Shown: positions 8,126 through 23,000 of the stretch, piece after piece
Layout of the letters: each line of letters starts with the position of its first letter
How positions within the stretch are numbered: the stretch's first letter is position 1
Assembly (NCBI GenBank): GCA_963763205.1
Contig: CAVXNQ010000015.1
Span: 1 to 64,000, forward strand
DNA: 64,000 nucleotides
From: DDH964 sp963763205
GTDB taxonomy: Bacteria > Desulfobacterota > Desulfuromonadia > Desulfuromonadales > DDH964
Reading direction: 5' to 3'
Notes under the pieces: model-generated
The model's input: only the letters and a program-made list of their open reading frames with translations
The model's database searches: none
Told to the model about the DNA's origin: nothing
Translations under genes and position numbers: made by a program

Positions 8126-8330
8126 ATCAACCAGTTGAAAACACAGAAAAACATCACAGATATTGCCGTCAAAATCGAAGTATAGCTCGATTTTTAGGGC
8201 CAGAATCAGGCCAATAGCTCATCTGGTCGTAGATCAACAGGGGTCTTGAAAGGTGCGAAAGCGAGAGCTGCGGGACCTGCTGGGCTGATGGGCCCAGGGG
8301 GTGGCCCGCGGTCCTGAATGGAACCCAAAC

Positions 8331-8364
8331 CGAAGGCCCGATCCGCAACCGGATCGGGCCTTCG
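8331..8364 (-). terminator. Terminator-like 14-bp hairpin
   Basis: A perfect 14-bp stem (8331-8344 with 8351-8364, 6-nt loop) lies 30 nt past the stop of the SDR gene. The U tract is weak on both strands. It probably closes the glgE-treS-glgB-SDR transcript. Confidence 0.6.
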
Positions 8365-8394
8365 TCGCTCTTGGTATCACCGTGCGGCTGCTGC

Positions 8395-9150
8395 TCAGAG
8401 GTACATGCCCCCCGACGCCTCGATGCGCTGGGCGTTGATCCAGCGGGTGTCGTCGGAGAGGAGCGCGGCGATGACCCCGCCGATGTCGTCCGGCAGGCCG
8501 ACCCGCCCCAGCGCGGTCTGGGAGGCGATGAAGGCGTTGACCTTTTGGTCGTCCCGCACCCGGCCGCCGCCGAAGTCGGTCTCGATGGCGCCGGGGGCGA
8601 CAACGTTGACGGCGATGCCGCGCGCGCCGAGTTCCTTGGCCAGGTATTTGGTCAACACCTCGATCGCCCCTTTCATCGAGGCGTAGGCGGCGTAGCCGGG
8701 GAGGGCGAAGCGGGTCAGGCCGCTGGAGACGTTGAGGATGCGCCCGCCGTCGGCGAGCAGCGGCAGCAGGGCCTGGGTGAGGAAGAACACCCCCTTGAAA
8801 TGGATGTTCATCAGCCGGTCGAACTGCTCTTCAGTCGTTTCGGCCACCAGGGCGCGGCCGCCGATCCCGGCGTTGTTGACCAGGTAGTCGAAGCGCTCCT
8901 TCTGCCATTTCCCCAACCGTTCCTTCACCGTTGCGGCGAAGGCCGCAAAGCTGCGGCAGTCCCCCACATCGAGCTGCAGGGCCGCACCGCGGGCGCCGAG
9001 CCGGTCGATCTCGGCGCCGACGAGCTCGGCCTCGTCCTTGCGGCTGTGGTAGGTGAAGATCACGTCGACGCCGCTTTTGGCCAGGTGCAGGGCGGCGCTT
9101 TTGCCCAGGCCGCGGCTGCCGCCGGTGATGAGGGCGATTTTTCCGTTCAT
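8395..9150 (-). CDS. Short-chain dehydrogenase/reductase
   Basis: A 251-aa classical SDR, an NAD(P)-dependent oxidoreductase of the cytoplasm. The Rossmann motif TGGSRGLG is at residues 9-16 and NNAG near 88. The catalytic Ser in NVSSG is near 140 and YASMK near 155, and a VAPGAIETDF segment follows. Length is typical. The substrate cannot be told; the FabG-like fold is shared by many activities. It lies 52 nt downstream of glgB on the same strand and may be the last gene of that operon. The frame is intact, in contrast to the three genes before it. Confidence 0.88.
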   Translation of the reverse strand: MNGKIALITGGSRGLGKSAALHLAKSGVDVIFTYHSRKDEAELVGAEIDRLGARGAALQLDVGDCRSFAAFAATVKERLGKWQKERFDYLVNNAGIGGRALVAETTEEQFDRLMNIHFKGVFFLTQALLPLLADGGRILNVSSGLTRFALPGYAAYASMKGAIEVLTKYLAKELGARGIAVNVVAPGAIETDFGGGRVRDDQKVNAFIASQTALGRVGLPDDIGGVIAALLSDDTRWINAQRIEASGGMYL

Positions 9151-9202
9151 GGTCGGCTCCTTGGTTCGGATCGATGAATGGTTGCGGCAGGGCCAGCGGC
9201 CG

Positions 9203-11125
9203 TCACCCCTCTGGAGTCAGGAACAGGACTGCCAGGGGGGGCAGGCTCAGGGAGAGCGAGTCGTAGAAGCCATGATACGGCACCGGGGTCGAAGCAACGC
9301 CGCCCAGGTTGCCCCAGCCGGAACCGCCGTACTCCGTCGCATCGCTGTTGAGCGCTTCGCGCCAGAAGCCGGCGGCGGGAACGCCGATCCGGTAGTTGTT
9401 CCTTGGCACCGGGGTGGCGTTGAGGACCACCAGCAGCGGTCTCCCCCGTTTGTCCCGGCGCAGCCAGGCCAGCACGCTGTTCTGCTCGTCATGGAAGTCG
9501 ATCCAGGCAAAGCCTTCCCGGCTGAAGTCCAGCTCGAACAGCGCCGGGGTCCGGCGGTAGAAGGCGTTGAGGTCCTCCACCCAGCGCTGGATGCCGTGGT
9601 GCGGATCCTGCTCCAGCAGGTGCCAGTCGAGGCTCTGGTCGTGGTTCCACTCCCGCCCCTGGGCGAACTCTCCGCCCATGAAGAGCAGCTTCTTCCCCGG
9701 ATGACCCCACATGTAGCCGTACAGCAGCCGCAGGTTGGCGAACTTCTGCCAGCTGTCGCCCGGCATGCGGCCGAACAGGGAGCGCTTGCCGTGGACCACT
9801 TCGTCGTGGGAGAGGGGGAGGACGAAGTTCTCGTTGAACGCGTACCAGACGCTGAAGGTGAACTGGCCGTGATGATGCTTGCGGTGGATCGGATCCTGGC
9901 CGAAATAGGCGAGGGTGTCGTTCATCCAGCCCATGTTCCATTTCATGCCGAAGCCGAGTCCGCCGACGTAAAGGGGGCGCGAAACCATCGGCCAGGCCGT
10001 CGATTCCTCGGCAATGGTCTCGGTCCCCGGGAATTCCCGGTAGATCGCTTCGTTCATGGAGCGCATGAACTCGATCGCTTCAAGGTTTTCCCGGCCGCCG
10101 TAGCGGTTGGGGATCCATTCGCCGGCTTTGCGGGAATAGTCGAGATAGAGCATCGAGGCGACGGCATCGACCCGCAGACCGTCGGCGTGGAAGCGTGTCG
10201 AGCCAGAAGAAGGCGCTGGAGATCAGAAAGGCCCGCACCTCGTTGCGGCCGTAATTGAAGATCTCGCTCTGCCAGTCGGGGTGGAAGCCCTGGCGCGGGT
10301 CGGCGTGTTCGTAGAGGTGGGTGCCGTCGAAATGGACCAGGCCGTGGCCGTCGCTGGGAAAATGGGAGGGGACCCAGTCGAGGATGACGCCGATCCCCCG
10401 CCGGTGCAGGGTTTCCACCAGGACCATGAACTCCTGCGGGGTGCCGTAGCGGGAGGAGGGGGCGAAATAACCGAGACACTGGTAGCCCCAGGAACCGTAG
10501 AAGGGGTGTTCCATGACCGGCAGGAACTCGACGTGGGTGAAGCCGGTTTTCTCCAGGTAGTCGGGAAGAAGTTCCGCCAGTTCCAGGTAGGAAAGCAGCC
10601 GCTCCGGGTCGTCTCCGGGGCGCCGCCAGGACCCCAGGTGCATCTCGTAGATGCTCATCGGCCCGCCGAGATTGTCCTTCCCCGGCCGGGCCGCGAGCCA
10701 CTCGCCATCGCGCCAGGCGTGATCCAGATCCCAGACCACCGAGGCGGTGCGCGGCGAAAGCTCCCAGTGGAAGGCGAAGGGGTCGCCCCGGTCGGTGGCC
10801 TGGCCCCCGTCTGCGGGGGGTGATCCGGTACTTGTAGCGGGTCCCCGGGCCGACCCCCGCGACGAACCCCTCGAAGATTCCCGAGTCGTCCTGGCGCAGC
10901 GCCAGCGGATGGGCGTCGGGGTCCCAGTCGTCGAAATCGCCAAAGACCGTGACCCGGTCGGCGTTCGGCGCCCAGACGGCAAAGTGGGTGCCGGCGACGT
11001 CCGTCCACCGTGCCGGGGTGGGAGCCGAGTTTCTCGTAAAGGCGGTGATGGCGCCCCTCCTTGAAGAGGTAGATGTCGTGGTCGGTCAGCAGGCTCTGGC
11101 CGTAGATGACCTCAGGTTTTGTCAT
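9203..11125 (-). CDS. glgB: 1,4-alpha-glucan branching enzyme (frameshifted)
   Basis: GlgB cuts alpha-1,4 glucan and rejoins the piece through alpha-1,6 bonds. The N-terminus (LLTDHDIYLFKEGRHHRLYE) and CBM48 module are followed by the GH13 barrel: WVPSHFPSDGHGL, GLRVDAVASML with the nucleophile Asp, AEESTAW with the acid Glu, and SHDEVVHGKRS. About 640 residues, the usual length. The frame shifts near 11015, 10815 and 10195; the last is a missing base before FHADGLRVD. It starts 3 nt after the treS-mak stop and so sits in one operon with glgE and treS, the standard setting for the GlgE glucan pathway. Confidence 0.88.
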
Positions 11126-11128
11126 AGT

Positions 11129-14464
<3,336 letters not shown>

Positions 14465-14483
14465 GCAAGGGTTCACCTCCTGG

Positions 14484-16478
14484 TCACATGAAGTAATCGA
14501 AATCGGTCTCCCGCTTGAGGCGCCGCTTCAGGTGGAAGATGCGCGCCGGCAGGACGCGCGGGTCGAATTCCATGAAGTTGCGCTCCCCCTGCCAGATGAA
14601 CTTGTCGTCCCCCAAGCAGGTCGTGGACCATGAAGCTGCGCTCGGCCGCCAGATCGAACTCCTCCAGCGGCAGCTGCAGCCAGGCCGACTGGGTGTGATG
14701 GGGGTCGAGGTTGACCGCGACCAGAACCAGGTCCTGCTGCGCGGTCGTCGAACTTGGCGAAGAACAGGACGCAGTCGTTGTCCGCCTCCAGAAAACGCAG
14801 GTTCCAGCATCTGGCGCAGCGCCGGGTGGGCGCGGCGGATGGCGTTGACGCGGGCGATGAAGGGCTCCAGGCTCCCCGGCTGCGTCGAGGTCCCAGTCGC
14901 GCAGCTGGTACTTTTCCGAATCGAGGTACTCCTCGGTGCCGGGCAGGGCCGCCGCCTCGCAGAGCTCGAAGGCCGGTCCGTAGATGCCGTAGTTGGAGGA
15001 GAGGGTCGCCGCCAGCACCAGGCGGATGATGAAGGCCGGCCGGCCGCCGTACTGCAGGTACTCGGGCAGGATGTCCGGCGTGTTGGGCCAGAAGTTGGGA
15101 CGGAAGAAGTCCCGCGGGGCGTCGTGCACCAGTTCGGTCAGGTAGCGGGTCAGCTCCGTCTTGGAATTGCGCCAGGTGAAGTAGGTGTAGGACTGGGTGA
15201 AGCCGGCCTTGGCCAGGCGGTACATGACCTTGGGCCGGGTGAAGGCCTCGGAGAGGAAGATCGCCTCGGGGCATTGTCTGCGCACCTCGGCCAGGCACCA
15301 GTACCAGAAGCCGATCGGCTTGGTGTGGGGGTTGTCGACGCGGAAGATCCGCACCCCCTGCCGTGCCCAGAAGAGGAAGACGTCGCGCAGCGCTTCCCAC
15401 AGCTCGCTGCCAGTTTTCGCACTCGAAGTCGAAGGGGTAGACGTCCTGGTACTGCTTGGGCGGGTTTTCGGCGTACTGGATGGAGCCGTCGGCGCGGATG
15501 CTGAACCATTCCGGGTGCTCGCTCACCCAGGGATGGTCGGGGGAGCACTGGAAGGCGATGTCGAGGGCGACGGCGAGCCCCTCCTTTGCCGCCGCCGCCA
15601 CCAGCGCGGCGAAGTCCGCCAGGGTGCCGAGTGCGGGATGGACGGCGTCGTGTCCTCCCGCCCGCGAGCCGATCGCCCAGGGGCTGCCCACGGCTTCGGG
15701 CCCGGCGCCCGGGGTGTTGTTGGGCCCCTTGCGGCAGGTCGCGCCGATGGGGTGGATCGGCGGCAGGTAGAGGATATCGAAGCCCATGGCGGCGATGCGC
15801 GGCAGCTGCCGGGCGACGTCGGCGAAGGTGCCGTGGCGGCCGGGCGGGCCGGCCGAACGGGGGAAGAGTTCGTACCAGGCGCTGGCCGCGGCCAGCGCCG
15901 GCTCGACGTGGACGTAGAACTCCTCGGGGAAGCGGGTCGCCAGGCTGCGGTCGACATGGCGGTCCATGAGCAGGGCCAGCTGCGGGTCGGCGGCCAGGGC
16001 CACCGCGGCCGGGGCTTCCGCTGCGCCGAGCCGGGCGGCGAAGTCCTCCAGCCGGCCGGCATCCTCCCGCGCGCCGGCCGGCCGCGGCCCGCTCGGCCGC
16101 CTGGCGCAGCAGGCGGGCGCCGTCGAGAAGTTCGATGCGCACCTGCTGGCCGGCGGCGGACTTCTTCTCCAGTCGTTCACGCCAGGAGGCGAAGTGGTCG
16201 ACCCAGGCCTCGACGGTGTAGTAGATGTCGCTTTGTTCGACGACCGGGATGCCGGCCCGCCAGGCGTCGTTGCGCAGCGGCACCATGCGCGTCTCGCTGA
16301 CCTCCGTCTCGTCCGCCAGCCGGTAGCGCACCACCGCCTGCAGGGCGTCGTGGCCGTCGACGAAGATGTCGGCGGTCACGGTGAGCACTTCCCCCACCGC
16401 CCGTTTGGCGGGAAAGCGTCCCCCCTCCACCTGCGGGGAGAGATTTTCGATGATGACTCTGCGTCTGCCGTCGGTCAT
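14484..16478 (-). CDS. glgE: Alpha-1,4-glucan:maltose-1-phosphate maltosyltransferase (frameshifted)
   Basis: GlgE transfers maltose from maltose 1-phosphate to growing alpha-1,4 glucan. After an N-terminal beta domain come HGTFADV and DILYLPPIHPIG, which are signatures of the family. Then come ALDIAFQCSPDHPW, FRVDNPHTKP with the nucleophile Asp, and IFLSEAFTRPKVM with the Glu. The length corresponds to about 664 residues, as expected. The frame shifts near 16085, 15410, 14880, 14805, 14745 and 14610. The start at 16478 follows GGAAGGGG. It is the first gene of the minus-strand operon and ends 19 nt before the treS-mak start. Confidence 0.9.
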
Positions 16479-16553
16479 GGCCCCTTCCGTCCCGAGAGCG
16501 GCCGTTCCCGGCCGTCTCCTGCAGCGGTATTGACGTCGGTCCGTACCCCTCCC

Positions 16554-16580
16554 ATTATACAAGGCTGACGGGAACCTCAA
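16554..16580 (-). promoter_or_regulatory. Candidate sigma-70 promoter of the glgE operon
   Basis: On the minus strand a perfect TATAAT (16554-16559) is preceded by TTGAGG (16575-16580) with a short 15-nt spacer. The implied leader is about 70 nt. The short spacer lowers certainty. Confidence 0.45.
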
Positions 16581-16665
16581 CCCTCCCGGTCCCTTCCATC
16601 CGTCTTGTGCCGGCTGCCGTTTCGGCGTAGGGTGGAGCTGAATTCCGGATCCGGGGAGCATCACC

Positions 16666-17868
16666 ATGAAGCAGAATCTGCAACCTTCCGCGCTCGCTGC
16701 GGAGCTCATCGCCGCCGGCTGCGAGCAGGCCCTGGCGCTGCTGCGCCGCAACGCAACCCCGGCCGGCATCCTCGCCGCGAGCAACACCGAGGCGGCCCGC
16801 AAGCGCCACTACGCCACCATCTTCGGCCGGGACGCCGCGATCTGCGCCCTGGGTATGGTGGCCTCCGGAGAGGCCGACCTGGTCACCTGCGCCCGCGCCG
16901 GGCTGCTGACCCTGGCCCGCTCCCAAGCGGCCAACGGCCAGATCCCCAATTACGTCGACCCCGCCGGGGGCGAGGTCGATTTCTGGTACACCGGCTGCAT
17001 CGACGCCACCCTCTGGTGGCTGATCGCCGTCGCCGGGTTCGAGGCGCTGGCGCCCGGCGCCGGCCTCGGTCGGGAGCTGGCGCCGCAGATCGCCCGGGCC
17101 CGGCACTGGCTCGCCTGCCAGGAGCACCCCCAGTGGCGCCTGCTCCAGCAGAACGAGGCGAGCGACTGGGCGGACATCATGCCCCGCTCGGGCTTCGTCC
17201 TCTACACCAACGCCCTCTGGTTCTGGGTCAAGCGCCTCTACGGGGAGCCGGACGCGGAACCGACCCGGGAGGCCGCCAACCGCCTCTTTCATCCCTTCGG
17301 CGCCCCGCTCCCCGCCGAGCGCCGGCTGCGGCTGCTGACCGACCGGATCCGCGAGCGGGGCGAGCCCTCCCCCTTCTTTCTCAGCTTCGTCAACCTCTCC
17401 GGCTGGGGAGCGGAGGGGGACCTTTTCGCCAACCTCCTCGCCCTGTTCACCGGGCTGGCCGGTCCCGAGCATGGGGAGCCGATGGTTGCCGCCGTGCAGG
17501 AGCTGGGTGCGCACCGCCCCTATCCGCTGCGGGCGGTCGGCACCCCGATCGCACCGGGGGACCCGCTGTGGCGTCCTTACATGCTGCGCCACCAGCAGAA
17601 TCGTCCCTGGCAGTACCACAATGGCGGCATCTGGCCCTTTATCGGCGGTTTCTGGGTGCTGGTCCTGCAGCGCCTCGGCCGGGAGGAGTTCGCCTGGCAG
17701 GAACTGGAATCCCTCGCCCGCGCCAATCGCGTGGGCGACTGGGCATTCAACGAATGGTTCCAGGGGCACAGCGGCAGCCCCATGGGGATGACCGGCCAGT
17801 CCTGGAACGCCGCCATGTACCTGCTTGCCCACCGCGCCCTCCACCACGGGCTGGCCTGGACCTGGTAA
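16666..17868 (+). CDS. (Alpha/alpha)6-barrel glycoside hydrolase
   Basis: This 400-aa cytoplasmic protein resembles amylo-alpha-1,6-glucosidase/GH100 invertase-like proteins. It has YATIFGRDAAICALGM (an Asp-bearing motif near residue 55), NGQIPNYVDP near 97, YTGCIDATLWW, SDWADIMP near 168, YHNGGIWPFIGGFW near 322 and FNEWFQGHSGSPMGM near 366. Asp and Glu in these motifs are likely catalytic. It is transcribed away from glgE and towards treZ/treY. A debranching role in glucan turnover fits the context, but sucrose hydrolysis cannot be excluded. The frame is intact. The start at 16666 has no strong ribosome-binding site. Confidence 0.75.
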   Translation: MKQNLQPSALAAELIAAGCEQALALLRRNATPAGILAASNTEAARKRHYATIFGRDAAICALGMVASGEADLVTCARAGLLTLARSQAANGQIPNYVDPAGGEVDFWYTGCIDATLWWLIAVAGFEALAPGAGLGRELAPQIARARHWLACQEHPQWRLLQQNEASDWADIMPRSGFVLYTNALWFWVKRLYGEPDAEPTREAANRLFHPFGAPLPAERRLRLLTDRIRERGEPSPFFLSFVNLSGWGAEGDLFANLLALFTGLAGPEHGEPMVAAVQELGAHRPYPLRAVGTPIAPGDPLWRPYMLRHQQNRPWQYHNGGIWPFIGGFWVLVLQRLGREEFAWQELESLARANRVGDWAFNEWFQGHSGSPMGMTGQSWNAAMYLLAHRALHHGLAWTW

Positions 17869-18064
17869 CGTCGGCGCCACCGGCGTTACCGGGCCCTTCA
17901 ATCCCTTCCCTCATCTCCCCCCGCATTCGCCCCCGCAGCTTTCCGCATTCGCCTTGCAGGACGGCCAATGGCCGCTAAAGTGTAAAGGCCCCCGATTCCA
18001 GGGGAGACCAGGAAATGGCCGGCCCCTTCGGACGTTGTCGAGGGGCGAGGCCGGGACCCCCCCC

Positions 18065-19942
18065 ATGATCCCAGACGCTGGCGGACCAAACCAGGCACCT
18101 CCCTGGCGGCTCGATCTCGGTGCCACCTGTTGCGCCGGCGGCGAGGTCACCTTCCGGGTCTGGGCGCCGCACACCGACGCTTTGTCGGTGCGCCTCTCCG
18201 GCGCCGGCGGCACGCGGGTCGTGCCGCTGCGGGCCGAGGCGGAGGGCTACTTCGCCGGCAGCGCCACGGCGCAACCCGGTGAGGAGTACCTCTATCGCCT
18301 CGCCGACGGCGGCGAGCGCCCCGACCCCGCCTCCCGCTGGCAGCCGCAGGGGGTCCACGGCCCGTCGCGGATCGTCGACCCGGACGCCTTCGCCTGGAGC
18401 GACGGCGCCTGGTCCGGGCTGGAGCTCGAAGACTACCTGATCTACGAACTCCACGTCGGCACCTTCACCGCGGCCGGCACCTTCGCCGCGCTCCTCCCCC
18501 GCCTCGACTACCTGCTGGAACTGGGCGTGACCGCCCTGGAACTGATGCCGGTGGCCCAGTTCCCCGGGGAGCGCAACTGGGGGTACGACGGCGCCTATCC
18601 CTTCGCCGTGCAGCACAGCTACGGCGGGCCGGAGGGGCTCAAGCGGCTGGTCGATGCCTGCCACCGCAAGGGGCTGGCGGTGATCCTCGACGTCGTCTAC
18701 AACCACCTCGGCCCGGAGGGGAACTACCTGGGCTGTTTCGGCCCCTATTTCACCGACCGCTACCGCACCCCCTGGGGACCGGCGATCAACTTCGACGGTC
18801 CCGACAGCGACCCGGTGCGCCACTACGTGGTCAGCAACGCCCTCTTCTGGGTGACCGAGTACCATGTGGACGCCCTGCGCCTCGACGCCATCCACGGCAT
18901 CTTCGACTTCGGCGCCCGCCACATCCTGCAGGAGCTGGCAACGGCGGTGCACCGCCAGGCGCGGGCCCTGGGGCGACGGGTGCAGGTCATCGCCGAGAGC
19001 GACCTCAACGACGTGCGCACCATCACCCCGCCCGAGCGCGGCGGCCACGGCCTCGATGCCCAGTGGAACGACGATTTCCACCATGCCCTGCATTCCCTGC
19101 TGACCGGCGAGCGCCAGGGGTATTACGCCGAATTCGGCGAACTTTCCCGACTCGCCACGGCCTACCGCGAGGGGTTCGTTTTCTCGGGAGAGTATTCCCG
19201 CTACCGCCGGCGTCGCCACGGCAGCTCCTCGGCCGGTGTTCCGCCGCGGCAGCTGGTGGTCTTTGCCCAGAACCACGATCAGGTGGGCAACCGGCCGCGT
19301 GGCGAGCGGCTCAGCCGGATGGTGTCCCTGGACAAGCTGAAGCTGGCGGCCGGAGCGGTGCTCCTGGCCCCCTATCTGCCGCTCCTCTTCATGGGGGAGG
19401 AGTACGGGGAAGTCGCGCCCTTCGCCTATTTCATCAGCCACGGCGATCCGCAGCTGGTGGCGGCGGTGCGCCGCGGACGGCAGGAGGAATTCGCCGCCTT
19501 CGCCTGGCAGGGGGAGATCCCCGATCCCCAGGCCGAGACGACCTTCCTGGCCGCCAAGCTCGACCCGGAACAGCGCCGGCAGGGGATGCACCGCATCCTC
19601 TTCGCCCTCTACCGGCAACTGCTGCGGCTGCGCCGCGAGCTGCCGGCCCTGCGCCGATCTGCGCCGGGAGGGGACGGAGGTGGCGGCGCTGGACGAGGAA
19701 CGGGTGCTGCTGCTGCGCCGCGGGACGCGGCGCCGACCAGGTCCTCTGCCTCTTCAACTTCGGGGAGGAGGCGGCGCACCGTGCCTCTTCCCCCGCATCA
19801 TCCGCCCTGCCGCAGGCTCCTCGATTCGGCGCAGCCGGAATGGGGCGGGGCGGGGAGCCCGGCCCCGGCAGCCCTGCCCGGCGGCCGCGGCGAGGTCTCG
19901 GTTTCCATCGCTCCCTGGAGCTTCGTCCTCTATGGGAACTGA
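18065..19942 (+). CDS. treZ: Malto-oligosyltrehalose trehalohydrolase (frameshifted near 3' end)
   Basis: TreZ releases free trehalose from maltooligosyltrehalose made by TreY. An N-terminal CBM48-like module (FRVWAPHTDAL) is followed by the GH13 barrel. Motifs are YELHVGTFT, LDVVYNHLGPEGN, VDALRLDAIHGI (nucleophile Asp, near 18880), VIAESDLND (Glu) and QNHDQVGNRPRGER. About 620 residues, normal for the family. Compensating indels between about 19660 and 19860 scramble part of the C-terminal domain; the last residues (SVSIAPWSFVLYGN) are back in frame. The ATG at 18065 follows a run of eight C, where start and frame are least certain. Confidence 0.88.
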   Translation: MIPDAGGPNQAPPWRLDLGATCCAGGEVTFRVWAPHTDALSVRLSGAGGTRVVPLRAEAEGYFAGSATAQPGEEYLYRLADGGERPDPASRWQPQGVHGPSRIVDPDAFAWSDGAWSGLELEDYLIYELHVGTFTAAGTFAALLPRLDYLLELGVTALELMPVAQFPGERNWGYDGAYPFAVQHSYGGPEGLKRLVDACHRKGLAVILDVVYNHLGPEGNYLGCFGPYFTDRYRTPWGPAINFDGPDSDPVRHYVVSNALFWVTEYHVDALRLDAIHGIFDFGARHILQELATAVHRQARALGRRVQVIAESDLNDVRTITPPERGGHGLDAQWNDDFHHALHSLLTGERQGYYAEFGELSRLATAYREGFVFSGEYSRYRRRRHGSSSAGVPPRQLVVFAQNHDQVGNRPRGERLSRMVSLDKLKLAAGAVLLAPYLPLLFMGEEYGEVAPFAYFISHGDPQLVAAVRRGRQEEFAAFAWQGEIPDPQAETTFLAAKLDPEQRRQGMHRILFALYRQLLRLRRELPALRRSAPGGDGGGGAGRGTGAAAAPRDAAPTRSSASSTSGRRRRTVPLPPHHPPCRRLLDSAQPEWGGAGSPAPAALPGGRGEVSVSIAPWSFVLYGN

Positions 19943-20003
19943 GCAGGAGAACAGAATTCCCCCTTGCCCCCGCTTGGCTCAAGAGGGGGAGGCAGGACCC
20001 GCG

Positions 20004-23000
20004 ATGCCCGATACCCTTTTCGATCGACCGCGCATTCCCGTCGCCACCTACCGGCTGCAGTTCAACCGGGACTTCCGCTTCAACGACGCCCGGGACCTCG
20101 TCGGCTACCTGCACCGGCTGGGGATCAGCGACCTCTACGCCTCTCCCTGTTTCAAGGCCCGGCCGGGAAGCCTGCACGGCTACGACATCCTCGATCCCAA
20201 CCACCTGAACCCGGAGCTGGGGAGCGAAGCGGAGTACGCGGCCCTGGCGATCGAGCTGCGCCGCCACGACCTGGGGCTGCTGCTCGACGTCGTGCCGAAT
20301 CACATGTGCATCGAGAACCGGGAGAACCTCTGGTGGATGGACCTGCTCGAAAACGGCCCGAGCGCGCGGCACGCCGATTTTTTCGACATCGACTGGGAGC
20401 CGGTCAAACAGGAGCTGAAGGACAAGGTGCTCTATCCCGTCCTCGGCGACCAGTACGGGGCGGTCCTGGAGAACGGCGAACTGACCCTGAGTTTCGAGGA
20501 GGGGACGTTTTATCTCCACTACTACGACCACCGGCTGCCGATCATGCCCAAGAGCTACGACGCCATTCTCACCCACCGGCTGGAGGAGCTGGAGCGGGCG
20601 CTTCCGGCCGATCATCGCCACTTCCAGGAACTGCTCAGTATCGACACCGAGCTGAAGAATCTCCCCCCGCCCACCGAGGAAGACCCGGAGCGGATCGTCG
20701 AACGCTACCGTGAAAAGGAGATCGCCAAGCGCCGCCTCGGGGAGCTCTATCGACAAAGCCCGGAGATCCGGGCCTTCATCGACCGCAATGTCCAACTCTT
20801 CAACGGTGAGCGCGGCACGGCGGCCAGCTTCGACCTGCTTGATGCGCTGCTGCGGCGGCAGGTCTACCGCCTCTCCCACTGGCGGGTGGCCACCGAGGAG
20901 ATCAACTACCGGCGCTTCTTCGACATCAACGCCCTGGCCGCGATCCGGATGGAGGATCCCCAGGTCTTTGCCGAGACCCACCAGCTGATCTTCCGGCTGA
21001 TCCGCGAGGGGATGGTGACCGGGCTGCGGGTCGACCACCTGGACGGCCTTTACGATCCCGCCGACTACCTGGAAAAGCTGCAGCAGGGCTGTTTCGTCCA
21101 GCGGGGTCTTGCGGCCTCCCCGGCAGAACCCGGAGAAGGAGCGAACGAGGAACTGGGGCGGGAGCGGCAAGCCCGGCTGCAGGCGTGCTACGCGGCGCGG
21201 CTGGAGCAGGAACCGGGGTTCCGGCCCTTCTACGTGGTCGGGGAAAAGATCCTCATGAAGGGGGAGGCGCTGCAGGAGGACTGGCCGCTCTTCGGCACCA
21301 CCGGCTACGAGTTCGCCAACCTGGTGAACGGTATTTTTGTCGAGACCGGCAACGGCAAGGCCTTCGACGCCCTGTACGCCCGCTTCATCGGGGCACGGCA
21401 GAGTTTTCCGGAAATCGTCTACGCGGCCAAGAAGCTGGTCATGCAGGCCAGCATGTCCGGCGAGGTCAACGCCCTCGGCTACCGGCTGAACGCGATCTCG
21501 GAAGTGAACCGGCATACCCGCGACTTCACCCTGAACAGTCTGACCCGGGCCCTGGTGGAGGTGATTGCCTTTTTCCCCGTTTACCGGACCTATACCCGGG
21601 GCGGGGTGGTGGCGGAGCGGGACCGACGCTACGTGGAATTTGCCATCGCCCGGGCGAAACGGAAGAATCCCGCCACCGACCCCTCGGTCTTCGATTTCCT
21701 GCAGCAGGTGCTGCTGCTCGAGATGGATGAACGGACGGCCGCGGCGGAACGGGAAGGGTGGCTCGATTTCGTCATGCGCTTCCAGCAGCTCACCGGACCG
21801 GTCATGGCCAAGGGGATGGAGGATACGGCCTTTTACGTCTACAACCGGCTGGTCTCCCTGAACGAAGTCGGCGGCAACCCGGAACGCTTCGGGACGCCAC
21901 TGGAGGCGTTCCACGGCCAGAACATCGAGCGCAGCCGGAGCCGTTGCCAGGCCCTGCTGGCCACCTCGACCCACGACACCAAGCGCAGCGAGGACGTCCG
22001 GGCGCGGATCAACGTCCTCTCCGAAATTCCCGAACGATGGCGGGCGGCGCTCGGCCGGTGGAGCCGGTTCAACCGGAAGAAAAAGGAGCTGGTCGAAGGG
22101 CAACCGGTCCCGGACCGCAACGAAGAGTACCTCCTCTACCAGACCCTGGTCGGCGCCTGGCCTCTCGACCCGTCCGCAGGGGCATTCGAGGCATTTCGCG
22201 AGCGGATCGGGGCGTACCTGCAAAAAGCGCTGCGGGAGGCGAAGGTCAATTCGAGCTGGACCCGGCCGAACACGGCCTACGAAGAGGCCCTGCTGCGCTT
22301 CATCGACCGGTTGCTGGCGACCGCTGCCCCAAACCCGTTTTTGGCGGACCTGCGCCAGTTCCAGCAGCTGACCAGCTATTGCGGGATGCTCAACGGCCTC
22401 GCCCAGACCCTGCTGAAGATGACTGCGCCCGGCCTCCCCGATTTCTACCAGGGGAGCGAACTCTGGGATCTCAGCCTGGTCGATCCCGACAACCGGAGGC
22501 CGGTCGATTTCGGCCTGCGGCGCCGGCTCCTCGACGCGCTGCGGCAGCGGGCGGACGCCGACCAGCGCCAGCTCGCCGGCGAGCTGGCGGCGAGGATGGA
22601 GGACGGGCGGATCAAGCTCTTCCTCATCGAGCGGACGCTTCGCTTCCGCAGCCGGGCACGGGAGCTGTTCGCAGCGGGGACGTACCTCCCCCTCGCGGTC
22701 GAAGGGGCACGCGCCGACCACGTCTGCGCCTTCGCCCGCTGCCTGGTCGGTCGGGAGGCGCTCATCGTGGCGCCGCGGTTTTTCACCCGCCTGATTGACG
22801 GTCCCGGCGACCTGCCGCTCGGAACCAGGGTCTGGCAGGGGACGCGGCTGATTCTCCCACCCGGCGGCGAGGGGCGCCGCTACCGCAACCTCTTTACCGG
22901 GGCGGTGCTGGAGCCGCCGCAGCAGCTGGCGGCGGCCGGCCTTGGCCTCGCCGAAGTGCTGGCCGAGTTTCCCGTCGCGCTGCTGGAAACGGTCGATGCC

